16,280 nt of DNA, taken from NCBI GenBank assembly GCA_037447655.1, contig JBBHKE010000333.1:126001-142280 (forward strand). Direction: 5' to 3'. The stretch is from Zygnema cylindricum. Lineage: Eukaryota; Streptophyta; Zygnematophyceae; Zygnematales; Zygnemataceae. The position numbers and the translations under genes are program-made. Shown in pieces: positions 1 through 8,330 of the stretch; within the stretch, counting starts at the first letter, position 1; each line of letters starts with the position of its first letter. The notes below the pieces were generated by a model, which was given only the letters and a program-made list of their open reading frames with translations, made no database searches and had not been told where the DNA came from.

Positions 1-337
1 TCCGGCTCCTATCGGTGCCTGTCCGTCCACGTCCGCCGCAAAAGTGGACAGTACCCCCCCAAATCAAGGAAGCTAGTTTAAAGCGGAAGAGGCTCCAATA
101 AGTCCCAGACTGATCTCTAGATCCTCTTCGTGCCGTGCTCCGGTGGAATCCAAATGGAGGGATCCGGATTTTGGCTAAGTCCATCGGCATTCTCGTGGAT
201 TTCCCCTACCTGTTGGATAATACTGAAGTCGTATATTTGCAAGATCAGAACCCATTGGGCGAGTTTGCTGGTCTACTTACTGTTTTCCATGATCTATTTG
301 AGAGGTTGATGGTCTGTAATGAGAGTGAAACAGACCC
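1..337 (-). pseudogene. Ty3/gypsy Pol, end of RNase H and start of the linker to integrase
   Basis: Reading leftwards from 337, the frame gives VCFTLITDHQPLK, the third conserved RNase H block of Ty3/gypsy Pol. TDHQ lies at 317-306, with the catalytic Asp codon at 314-312. It continues with KLAQWVLILQIYDF and NADGLSQNP (191-165), the usual end of the RNase H region before integrase. Two in-frame TAG stops (296-294 and 275-273) and another stop near 124 show decay. Gln stands where the family normally has Arg in both the LAxW and GLSxNP motifs. It continues the RNase H frame that breaks off at 1335, so the two pieces were joined before the solo LTR arrived. The linker left of about 165 is not recognisable. 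Confidence 0.8.
333..337. repeat. Target-site duplication, left copy (solo LTR)
   Basis: GACCC immediately left of the LTR start TGTTG pairs with AACCC at 1335-1339, a 4 of 5 match. The length of 5 bp fits LTR-retrotransposon integration. Confidence 0.6.
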
Positions 338-347
338 TGTTGTTTTA

Positions 348-485
348 GAAACCTTCAGTCCTCTCTATATCTCGTTGCTATACTGCCATGCTGCGCTAAG
401 TCTGACATCGCAGCTGGAAACCTTTAATCATCTCTATACTTCGTTGCTATGCTGCCATGCTGTGCTGCTCTAATGTCGCAGCTGC
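348..485 (+). repeat. 69-bp tandem duplication in the solo LTR
   Basis: Unit 1 (348-416) begins GAAACCTTCAGTC and ends CATCGCAGCTG. Unit 2 (417-485) begins GAAACCTTTAATC and ends TGTCGCAGCTG. Both contain CTCTATA, TCGTTGCTAT and CTGCCATGCTG in the same order. A second, looser pair follows: CTGCGCTGGCAGAACACC (483-500) and CTGCGCTGGTAGAGCACC (550-567). Duplications of this kind are common in the U3 region of plant LTRs. Confidence 0.8.
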
Positions 486-1009
486 GCTGGCAGAACACCA
501 CAGTCATAGCTGCTTGAGTAAACAACTGCGCTGCTCTAAACATTACTGCTGCGCTGGTAGAGCACCGCAACCATAGCAGTTCGTATGAAAGCTAAACTGT
601 CGTAGGCAGGATTTAGTGTTTATGTAACTCCAAAGGGAGTACACATACTTGGTACACCTCAGGCACACGTGTCGGTATGTGGGGGTAGTCAAGGTTGGTT
701 GATCTGGACGACGAAGTAGGCAGTCATTTGGTGACTCGATTTACACGTGGAGGTTCATCTTTAGTGGGAACGAATGCGTAGACGGCGGTCGGAGTTCGCC
801 GTCATTTTTGAAAGTGAAATATTGAAGTGCGCCGTCATTTCGGTGAAAAAACTTTTGCTACACACTTTAGCGGCGGCTAGAGTTAAAGATTAATGTAAAT
901 AGTTTGTACGGCAGACGGCGAAGGTTTGGTTTGGTAAAGATTTAGTGTACCGGTGGACCACGGTAATTGTGGTACGGTTTAGATCAGCTGTAGGCTCACT
1001 TTGTATATG

Positions 1010-1025
1010 TAGGACTTAGAATATT
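1010..1025 (+). promoter_or_regulatory. Shared LTR block, copy 1
   Basis: TAGGACTTAGAATATT occurs 672 bp from the start of the solo LTR. The same 16 bases recur in every other LTR of the window in the same orientation relative to the LTR. A role in transcription start or RNA processing is inferred from this conservation only. Confidence 0.45.
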
Positions 1026-1334
1026 CTGGAAGTTAGGATTTTCTTTGTATGAAAAACTGCAAAGCAGCTTTTGGGTTTTAAAATTATAAGATCATTGTGA
1101 TCTTTTGGTAGAATTGTGTGAAATTCTGCATGTGTTTTCTTTGGTGTATTTTCTTCATTGTGGCAAATTTGCAGACCTAGTGTGTGTCTGATTTGCTTGG
1201 AGCTTCATTGTGAAGTTGGTCATTTGTGGGTATTGGTGAGAGTTTCCTCTTTGTACTTTTACTGTGATAATGGCAACTGCTGCTGCTACTTCTTCTTCTT
1301 CTTCTTCAGGGGCACCAGCTGCCTCAAATCCACA

Positions 1335-1339
1335 AACCC
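1335..1339. repeat. Target-site duplication, right copy (solo LTR)
   Basis: AACCC follows the LTR end CCACA and pairs with GACCC at 333-337. Removing the LTR plus one copy brings the two halves of RNase H back into register. Confidence 0.6.
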
Positions 1340-1680
1340 CATATAAATAAGGTCAAAAATGCTGACTTACCTAAACAGCTGTGAAGAGCTCTCCATGATA
1401 ACTGCTATAATTCCTTTCCGCTCGGTTATTGCTCCTGCTAGCCTATGCCACCACATACTCAGCCCCAGCGTCATCTATTTGAGCGAACACTGCTCCCAAC
1501 CCAAACGTGCTCCAATCAGTGTAAAGAAGGAAAGGTTTGTGGTGGTCCAGCATCCGGAGCAAGGGGTAGTGTTTCAGAGCGTCCTTTAAGAACTGAAAAG
1601 CGATCTTTTGCTCTTCGACCCACTGCCATTCTTGGTTATTCCGCAGTAAGTGATTCAGAGGCTGGGCATGACTACTAAAC
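1335..1680 (-). pseudogene. Ty3/gypsy Pol, RNase H domain (first part)
   Basis: RNase H degrades the RNA strand of the RNA:DNA hybrid during reverse transcription. Reading leftwards, the frame shows LDHHKPFLLYTDWS with the first catalytic Asp (1517-1515) in TDWS at 1520-1509. It continues with FGLGAVFAQID, then RAERNYSSYHGELF with the catalytic Glu at 1391-1389, then HF-stop-PYLYG up to 1335. In-frame stops are at 1445-1443, 1373-1371 (TAG where Trp is usual) and 1355-1353 (TGA where Arg is usual). The third catalytic Asp lies beyond the solo LTR at 314-312. The domain is clearly of Ty3/gypsy type and inactive here. Confidence 0.85.
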
Positions 1681-2475
1681 TCGGGGATAAACCATCGATA
1701 GTAGTTGGCCAGGCCAAGAAAGGTGCGAATGGAAGAGATGTCTTGCGGTGGAGGAAGAAAGTCAAGGGGATCACTGCCACCTAGACCATATGGGGGCCCA
1801 TGGTCCTAAGTGTGACCTCATGTCCGAGGTAGATTATTTTCTGCACGCCAAAAACAACTTAACCCGGGTGACATTTGAAACCTGCTGCGTGAAGGGCTCG
1901 GAGGAAAATGTGGACATGCTCCAAGTGTTCCTCAAAGGTCTTGTTGAAGATGATGACATCATCAATGTAACACCGAGCGCAATCGATTCCCTGGAGGGCT
2001 TCGTCCATCGCCCGTTGGAATCTGGCCGGTGCATTTTTCAGTCCAAAGGGCATGTAAAGCCATTCATATAGTCTAGACCTAGCCTAAAATGGCGTTCTCT
2101 CCCGGTGCTTTGGTTCCATGAAACCCGTTCTTCATGTCTAAGGTGGAGTAAATGGTGGCCCAGCAAGAGAGTCGAAAATCTCTTCCAGAGTCGACAACGG
2201 ATACGGATTTGGAATGGTGGTAGTGTTTAGCATACGATAGTCCCCACAAATCCGAAAATATATTGTCTTCCCGGTGGAGTCCTTCTTGAGAGGAAGAACT
2301 GTTGGGGAAGCGAACCCATGGAGTCCGGTACTTTGTTGAACCAATCCGGCGTCCACCAAGGTTCGGACTTTAGCTGAGATGAACTCCTTTTCTTTGAAGG
2401 TGAGAGGATATTGTTTCTGCCAAACAGTTGTCGTCTCGTCGATTAAATCAATTCGGAAATGTGTTCCTTTGTAGA
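1681..2475 (-). pseudogene. Ty3/gypsy Pol, reverse transcriptase
   Basis: The enzyme copies element RNA into DNA in the cytoplasmic particle. The N-terminal half (2473-2162) is in one frame with the methyltransferase C-terminus. It shows LVDAGLVQQS, ASPTVLPLKKDSTGK, RICGDYRMLN and PYPLSTLEEIFDSL, the fingers and palm blocks of Ty3/gypsy enzymes. After a frame break near 2140-2060, the second half (2053-1859) reads MPFGLKNAPARFQRAMDE, then the catalytic YIDD (1969-1958), then EEHLEHVHIFLRAL. A thumb motif IIYLGHEV follows near 1830. At least two frameshifts and several stops separate these blocks. Catalytic Asp codons are intact at YIDD, but no full-length frame exists. The assignment as Ty3/gypsy RT is secure. 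Confidence 0.92.
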
Positions 2476-2879
2476 TGCCAACATCTATTTCTGACCAAGA
2501 GAACACCTGTTGGTTCCTTGCCAGTAGTTCTGATAGCTGGGCCTTTTGTTGAGGGTCCAGCTGCTCCCCCAAGGTCCAATCCATTTTCCCTGGCTCTATT
2601 GCTGCCCATGCTTCCGGTGGTCGCCCCCACCTGGTGATATCAAATTCTGGTCCTACTTGTGGGTCTATGTCTCCCTCTCTGGTTAAGACACAACTACTCA
2701 CAACTTCCGCTAAGCAGTCACTTTCCGAGCCTCCGCTCCCCCCCACCGGATGGAATTTGTGAAGTTTTCTCCTATTCTCTCTCCCCCCCTCATGCTGCAC
2801 AATGGCATGAATTGCTAATAACTTTGGAGCTTGAAGGTAAATAGCCCTTAACTGAGGGGATTGCGGACTAGAAAAGGTA

Positions 2880-3850
2880 AGAGAATGTTTTACCATCCAT
2901 GTGACCGCATTCAGATCCATGCTTTTTCTTAGTAGGCTGCACCTTTGAAGGTTTGAAATACCTGGTGCATCCGTTGTTGCAGGTTGGAATCCCATTGCTT
3001 GTTCTCGTTCCTCGATCGTCGCGGCTGTCCAAGTCCCAGTATTGCTGTCGAATATCATTCGTGCTGCTCCCTTTCGATGTGCATGGCTGTTGGGAAAGGA
3101 AACTAAAGTTGGCACTGCTCGCCGTGGGGCCTTTGGTTTGTTGCACCGGAAGAATGGGAGACGATCAACCTTTGTCACTGAAGTGGACATCCGCCCTGGT
3201 CCGAGAATCTCTTGCAGAGTGATCTGGGGACCTGTTTTGTGGTTCTGTAAGAGTTGGTGGAGGATGGAAAATGGGATTAGATTTGTCTAGCATGCCCTTA
3301 TTCAGTGAGCTTTTGATCCCATTTGTGCTGCATCGAAAACAAGTGGAGCCCCTAGAACCTGCGTAACTTGAGTCCTGCTGCTGGCGACCTGTTTTCTTTT
3401 ATCTTCCTCCTGGTGGACATTCACCAAAAGTACCCCACTGGCGTATCTTGGAGCTGCTGTGGCCAGGAAATTAATTTGATCATTTGAAAGAAAGTTCGAC
3501 TTCGCGATGTCTTGATGTCCCTCACTTTTCCCTGCTAGAGAGTATTCCTGACATGGCCATCCTGATACTACCATATCTACTCTCTTTAGCATGGCCAAAT
3601 GTGGTGTCAGGATGTTGTCAACATTTTGGGGCAGACTTTCGTGAGCTTTACAGACTCTGAATACGGGAAGTTGCTATGCGTACAGTTGGTGAAAGCTGTT
3701 GTAGTCGGTACTCACTGACAGCTCAGGCGTGGTGAGATTTCCATAGCTACATAAGACTTTACCTTATATTCTGCCTTCAAGACAGCTTCTAGGTAAGAGT
3801 TGATTCCAGAGAAAAGTGATAGTATCCGGAGTCCGAAATCAAGAATTGAT
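2880..3850 (-). pseudogene. C5-cytosine DNA methyltransferase-like domain inside the gypsy polyprotein
   Basis: The family transfers a methyl group from S-adenosylmethionine to carbon 5 of cytosine in DNA. Motifs appear in canonical order on the minus strand. Motif I is LSLFSGI (3822-3802). Motif II is YVAMEI (3753-3736). Motif IV is GWPCQEYSLAG, with the catalytic Cys codon at 3553-3551. Motif VI is LLVNV, where family ENV has become VNV (Val codon 3424-3422). Motif VIII is GSKAH-stop-IRAC-stop-TNL. A motif IX-like block is RRAVPTLVS (3124-3095), and a motif X region is EREQAMGF ... LLRKSMDLNAVTW (about 3010-2897). The AHxxRxxxTNL block and the ERxxxGF/LLxxS ending resemble DNMT3/DRM enzymes more than DNMT1. 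Stops at 3714-3712, 3304-3302 and 3289-3287 and a frameshift between 3710 and 3690 disable it. The C-terminus runs in frame into reverse transcriptase, so it was part of the polyprotein and not a neighbouring gene. Confidence 0.85.
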
Positions 3851-4321
3851 GATGACACCACCTGTTGATTCAATGTTTGTCTTTCTGGTTAACCTCAAAA
3901 GATTCTGACCGAGGCTTGGAAGTGCTATCTTTGGTAAAAACAATTGAGAAAGATTGATCCACTTCCCAGTGAAGTGTTGATACTTGTGATAATCTTTCCG
4001 GGTATCCTTTTTCCAACCGCTTGGAAATAGGGAATTGCTATATCTCCTCCGAGATGTCTGGGGCGCTGGCGAGCTGTTCTGTTGGTGTGTGGGTGGCATA
4101 AACAGGATAGCATCCGAAAACGAGAACATTGGTTTTTCCCCGATTCCATAAATCCATGGGTACAACCACTTGGGCCCCTTCCAGATCTTCAGGGTCCCGG
4201 ACTATAAATTGCTCTTTCAACACACTTAAATCCATATTCAACCTGGTCTAGGTGGTCATCCCCAGCAGAATTTCAAACTGCTAACCTTCTACCACCAAGA
4301 AAGGAAGTCGATTTGGACTCT
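3851..4321 (-). pseudogene. Pol spacer between protease and methyltransferase
   Basis: Minus-strand frames hold fragments without a recognised domain. One (4241-4038) contains DLSVLKEQFIVRD and VVVPMDLWNRGKTNVLVF and probably ends the protease region. Others (4165-3839 and 4149-3925) overlap it in shifted frames and run up to the methyltransferase start. Frameshifts near 4040-4130 and 3850 break continuity. I see no gene on the plus strand. Confidence 0.5.
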
Positions 4322-4570
4322 CTAACGCGCGTCATCGGAGAATTCAATCAACATAGCCTTGATAATTCCGTGGACCGACTGGTTTGCACTGCTAACCGTG
4401 CTCAGGCATATGTTACTAGGGATTTTTTCCGGCCGGTGTTCCTCGGGCATTTTTTGCAAAGCCGAAGTAGTTACCAAATTAGGTAGTGCTCCGGTGTCGA
4501 CCACTACACCCTGATAACCTCCGTACCCATTACTTTTGAAATTCCTTGTCCGGTTGAGGATAAGCGCCAC
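4322..4570 (-). pseudogene. Ty3/gypsy aspartic protease (retropepsin)
   Basis: The enzyme cleaves the element polyprotein as a homodimer. The 82-residue open stretch carries the catalytic motif in GVVVDTGALPNLVT, with DTGA at 4498-4487, followed by a conserved-looking SALQKM. A second flap or ILG-type motif is not obvious, partly because the frame stops at 4322. It lies upstream of the methyltransferase and reverse transcriptase on the same strand, as expected for a gypsy Pol. Sequence just upstream (4690-4575) is also protein-like in the same direction, with a stop near 4577. Assignment rests on one motif plus position. Confidence 0.72.
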
Positions 4571-4574
4571 AGAT

Positions 4575-5592
4575 AATGACTCTTAATCCCTATCCATCAT
4601 AGGGGTCTTGGTGTCATCGGACAAAAAGACTGACCTGGGTTGGTCTGCCAGGTCTCTTTGCCTCTTTCTCGAGTGAATTTCCTCTTATAGTGCCTAAATA
4701 AGGGTTTCTTCAGGCAAGTTATGGAACGAGGCTAATGTTTTCACATAGGTGAGGGCGTAGGGCATGAGGTGCTTTACTAGCATAACTGCTGGTTTGGAAG
4801 AAGGAGGTTGAGTTTTTGGCAAAAAAATGGGGGAACTTGGTTCCTTTGGTTTCTCTTGCCCCCCCCCCCGTGCTTCCTCACTTTCATCGTCTGATTCCGG
4901 TGCGGGAGGCGTTCTTGGTGTTTTATCCTCTGGGCGTTCCAACATATACCGTTCAAACCAATCTTGATTGTTACGTTTTTTCTCCACTTTTGCCTGTTTT
5001 TCCATCTCCTTTTGTTTATTTGTTTTGTAATTTTCGAATCTGGGAGGTAATTTCTTCATGGCAGGGGGAGGGGGATTGGTGGATTTGATTTTGAGACCGA
5101 TGTCGTTGTTTAGAATCATTGCCCTGGGAGTGAATGTCAATTGGCCCGTGACTTTTCTGTTATGGTCCCCTTGAGCCAGTTTCTACGGGTCTTTCCGGTG
5201 TTCCTATGTGGTGTTGCAAAGCTCTTTACGATTGTCTCCCACGCCCATCTTCCATGCTCCTGAAAGGTACAATGGTGAGCGTTAGGTGGTTCCATATCCC
5301 ACCCCATAACATCGTCATCATCTCCATCCGCCGTGGATTCTTGTTCAAGCTCCCCTAGCTTCTGTAGCAACTCCTGTTTTTGTCGTTGGGGTTTTTGAGC
5401 GGGCGTCAGTGCAAGAGTCCGGGAGGCAGATCCTAAACGCATATCTGCCAATTCTTCAGCCATCACGGCCAGTTGCTGGCTTTGTTGTTGGATGATCTTC
5501 TCCGGCGTGAGTCTTGCTTTTGGCATTTTTTCTGGTTTTTCCATGGTTCGACGTCCCCAAGGGTAAAGGAGTTGGAGGGGAAAAGGATTCAC
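4575..5592 (-). pseudogene. Charged, proline/lysine-rich region upstream of the protease
   Basis: There are two open stretches in different frames. The first (5592-5137, likely Met at 5544) starts MEKPEKMPKARLTPEK and has a glutamine-rich helix and an acidic run (GDDDDVMGWD). The second (5140-4694) has a proline run (PPPPAMKKLPP), a lysine-rich coiled-coil-like part (KQKEMEKQAKVEKKRNN) and an acidic, proline-rich tail. They overlap by 4 bp, so a single frameshift near 5138 probably split one protein. No capsid fold or CCHC motif is visible here; those features are on the right side of the window (10230-10189). It may be the N-terminal part of Pol or a Gag C-terminal extension. An 11-base poly-C run near 4859 lies inside it. 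Confidence 0.55.
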
Positions 5593-5822
5593 GGCAGTGT
5601 CTCCTACTCATGTAAACATGTTGTTTTGAAAAGTTTGTTTTGTGCGTATGCGACAATTCGTGCGCTATGGAATTTAATGTGGAGGTTCACATGGATTCAT
5701 GGATTGGGGGAACGAACGAACGGATATAATATAAGAGATGTAAAAGACTCATTGAGTGGCGGGTACAAGCATTGAAAAATGGACGGCGAATCGCGAAGCA
5801 ATCCGATGTTGAATAAACGAAA
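5593..5822 (-). other. Inter-domain stretch between pre-protease region and nested element
   Basis: The minus strand has one modest open stretch running from the insertion point at 5822 to a TGA near 5700 (it contains NIGLLRDSPSIFQCLYPPLNE), which could be the tail of the host Gag. The rest, to 5593, has no recognised motif. No host LTR, primer-binding site or polypurine tract was seen here. Confidence 0.35.
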
Positions 5823-6719
5823 TGTTGAAACACGCACCACCGATACTGCGGAGTTGGGACGCAAACAGGACAACGCACCTGCGGTTATTTTGGATGAATA
5901 TGCGCCGCCGGTACGGAGCAGCTGCGACGCAGACGAGTCAACGGAGCTGCGGTTACCTTCATACGATCCTCACGGACAAAGCAGCTGACGCAGCTTCGAA
6001 TAATATTAGTAGTATAGATTGTGAGTAATGATATTTACTTAGTGGTAGCTTGGTTTTTGACGTATGAAGATTGTGGAGATGTCGTTGTAAATATTATGTA
6101 CAACATAGGTTTGTCTCTTTCCTAGTTAATTATTAGTGTAGATTTGTTCAATCTGACATAACTCGAACTATTCGGGTATACTTACAATAGTTTAGGTAGA
6201 TGGTCGATACCGTACGGCTGGTATGCCTCCGTACATTCAGTAGTGAACTCTCTGAGTATAACTTGTAGGACTTAGAATATTTTGAGTATCACAGTCAAGT
6301 TTAATCAAAGTAATGGCAAACTGTTTTCTGCATCTTTGACCTGTTGGTGTGATCACCCTATTTGGTTCTTTCATGTGAAACTTTGTGAAGTTATTCTATG
6401 ATATAGAATATATATGTGTGTGCTGTATCATTCTATTCTGTTATCTCTGTAATATTCTGTGTGAGGTCTAAGTGGTCACTTTATGAAGTTGTCAACTGTT
6501 TTTTGTGAAACTCTAGAGCTTATATCTTCTAGATTCCTTGGTGTATTTGGCTGTAACTTTCGGAGCTTACAGTTTCTATAATATACTGCATATTGGTGCA
6601 GTTTGAGGGTATTTCTTTTTTTTGTGGAGTAATTTGTGTTGTCTGAAACATAGCTGTTTGAGGGGTAGTCTGTGGTGCTTCCGAGGGTAATCCATGGCTG
6701 AAATAGGCTATGGACAACA
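5823..6719 (+). repeat. Left LTR of the plus-strand gag-only element
   Basis: It begins TGTTGAAACACGC and ends CTATGGACAACA. From about 5855 it matches 8978-9831 closely over roughly 860 bp with scattered substitutions and small indels. Upstream of 5855 it is shortened relative to the right LTR. It carries the shared block at 6266-6281. A GC-richer first part (5860-5995) is followed by AT-rich sequence. Minus-strand reading frames inside it (for example 6781-6476) are accidental. Confidence 0.75.
6266..6281 (+). promoter_or_regulatory. Shared LTR block, copy 2
   Basis: TAGGACTTAGAATATT in the left LTR, 438 bp from its end; the comparable distances are 436 bp in the right LTR and 424 bp in the LTR at 10532-11687. 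Confidence 0.45.
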
Positions 6720-6891
6720 CATAATAAATATTTTTCTCCGGCGTTGTTTTCAGATTTTTGAAGATAGTTTTGTTCCAGCACATGTGGGCTGACACTCCTG
6801 TATCCATTATCGATCCAGTTTCCTTCGAGCCCTCCATTTTCGCCGCCATAGCAAATAGATTTGTGTCATCCTCCTCAGAAAATGCCAAAGT
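6720..6891 (-). pseudogene. Inverted copia protease fragment
   Basis: Reading leftwards from about 6891 the frame gives LAFSEEDDTNLFAMAAK, then the copia-type protease signature IMDTGVSAHM (6804-6781), then WNKTIFKNLKT. It stops abruptly at the LTR end (6719/6720). Copia proteases usually have DSGA/DTGA followed by SxHM, so the type is clear, with Ala changed to Val. It is opposite in direction to the Gag that starts a few bases to its right, and it occupies the place where a primer-binding site and leader should be. It is probably a scrap captured by template switching or recombination. Confidence 0.7.
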
Positions 6892-6899
6892 CTCGTCTT

Positions 6900-7651
6900 G
6901 AGAGAAGAAGAGGCCAAAAACTCATGAGTGTCTAAAGGGTATAAAGAACTCCTTAACTATGGATTTTGTAATGTCATACTTAAGTTTTAAAAAGGCATCT
7001 GAATTATGGAAGTGCTTAGAATGTATGTATGCAAAGACTTCTTTATATCATTGGCTTAGCAATGTTACCGAAATAGTTGAATTCAAATATGTAGGAGGAA
7101 GTATGGAAAAACACTGTATTGACTCACAAGTATTATTTGCAAAAAATGATTTGGAAAGAGGAAACTTTACAGATGCCCAACAAGCAATATTATTAATGAG
7201 AAGTCTACCTAAAGAATATAATAGTACTTTAAATCGATTGAATTTAATTGATACAAGGGATTGGAGCTTCACTGTAGCAAGACGTGTTGTTCTAGATGAA
7301 GAGGCTAATAGAAAGGTTTTTTCAAGTAAGAGGAATATAAAAGAATCTAAGTCTCAGTTTCAGAAAATTAAAAAGAATAGCGAGTTCGGAGATCGGCAAA
7401 AGAATTGTTTTTATTGTAAGATTTGGGACATACCTTTAAGGTATGTCTGTCATATAAAAGTGCATATGTTACAGGGAATTTCAGAGATGGATGGGACAAC
7501 AACCTATTTTGACCATCAACAAGAAGAGAGTCAAGTTCTTTCGTGGGTGAGAGAACAGACTCAACCGATGACAAAAGGCATACACAGTGTGTTGACAAAT
7601 TTATTTACCTACCGACTTTCTATGTTGTTCGGAATGAGGAGAAGGAGGTGA
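6900..7651 (+). pseudogene. Copia-like Gag (UBN2 family), 5'-truncated
   Basis: Gag forms the particle that packages element RNA. The open frame (Met at 6959; frame open from about 6900) shows THECLKGIKNSLT, then KKASELWKCLECMYAK (Trp about 7007), LLMRSLPKEYNSTLNRL, and a basic region that would lead to a CCHC knuckle. Only CFYCK (7406-7420) of the knuckle survives, and the His and last Cys are not in place. The first 50-60 residues typical of UBN2 Gag are missing, because the frame runs directly against the inverted protease scrap. Base composition is A-rich, as in many plant copia elements. The frame after about 7430 looks shifted, since the sequence there no longer resembles Gag. Confidence 0.8.
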
Positions 7652-8330
7652 CAGAAAAGGATTTGGTGGTCCTTTTTCCCGACGATAGATTGGTGAGTAC
7701 AAAAGAGTTATAGGAGGAAGAGTTTATTGAAGTAAAGATAAATGACGAAAGAGAGAAAGACACGATTTTTGTGACCTTATCAGATGACAAATCGGTAAGT
7801 GAAATTGCCTACAAGAAAGTTTGTTAACTGAAGCAAGAGGAGTTGAAAGAAGAGATGGACACTTAGAAGCAGAAACTAGAAATAAGGTGGATGTGGAAAT
7901 TGGTGAACTAGGAGAAGAACAAAGAATAACTGTTCAGAAAATTGGATCGAGAAAAGAAGTTTGTGGGAGTGAAAAAGGTAATAGAAATGCAAACGTTAGA
8001 AATATAGGAAAAGAAAATAGGAGGAAAAGAGTGTTGTTGAAAAGAAGAAGAATCAAAATTAAAATTTCTCAGATGAATGAAGTTAATGGGAATAGTTAAT
8101 CTACAAAGAAAAACATAGAGGTAAAACATAAACTTAATATTTTTGACATTAAAATAGTAGAAAACTGTGACAGAAATGAAAATTTTCAGAAAAGACAAAA
8201 GATAATGAAGAAAACAAAGAGAAGATACAATATTCAACGGATCAAGGGCAGAAGAAAGTATGCTCGAAAAGTGATTAAGAGAAGAGAGCGGGAGAAATGA
8301 TTTTTTGGAGAACATGAATTTAGAGAAATC
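7590..8330 (+). pseudogene. Charged Gag tail of the plus-strand element, broken
   Basis: A frame from about 7590 reads CVDKFIYLPTFYVV, then LVVLFPDDRLVSTKEL, a stop near 7711, then EEEFIEVKINDEREKD and TLSDDKSVSEIAYKK to 7826. A second open stretch (7821-8099, 92 residues) is rich in Glu, Lys and Arg. Stops are then frequent to about 8330. There is no match to protease, integrase or reverse transcriptase. A charged tail after Gag is also present in the other gag-only element (12595-11765), which suggests a shared design rather than random sequence. Confidence 0.45.

Larger units (their letters stand above)
338..1334 (+). mobile_element. Solo LTR (997 bp) inserted in the RNase H region
   Basis: The segment begins TGTTGTTTTAG and ends AAATCCACA, so it has TG...CA ends. 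It is flanked by a near-perfect 5-bp duplication and splits a gypsy RNase H reading frame that resumes on the other side. No internal retroelement coding sequence is present, so it reads as a solo LTR left by LTR-LTR recombination. Plus orientation is assigned from the block TAGGACTTAGAATATT at 1010-1025, which sits about two thirds along the LTR as in the other LTRs here. A (TCT)n run near 1288-1307 gives a short serine-rich reading frame that looks like a Gag start but lies inside the LTR. The first 250 bp carry tandem duplications. The rest (about 600-1000) is AT-rich with no gene. Confidence 0.75.

Noticed and set aside
135-473. 112-residue plus-strand reading frame
   Set aside because: Its first part is the antisense of the gypsy RNase H end (NADGLSQNP on the minus strand), and its last part is LTR sequence including the tandem repeat.
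1158-1346. Plus-strand frame around 1270 beginning MATAAAT with a serine run, like a copia Gag N-terminus
   Set aside because: It lies inside the solo LTR, whose ends and flanking duplication are clear; the serine run comes from a (TCT)n microsatellite, and the frame crosses into host RNase H.
5855-6719. Repeat start at 5855/8978 taken as the LTR start
   Set aside because: That is only where the two LTRs become alignable; TGTTGAAA at 5823 and 8852, the latter after the polypurine tract, gives proper LTR ends matching CAACA.
6476-6781. Minus-strand frame running from the protease scrap into the left LTR
   Set aside because: Only the part right of 6720 is protein-like; the rest is LTR sequence that happens to stay open.
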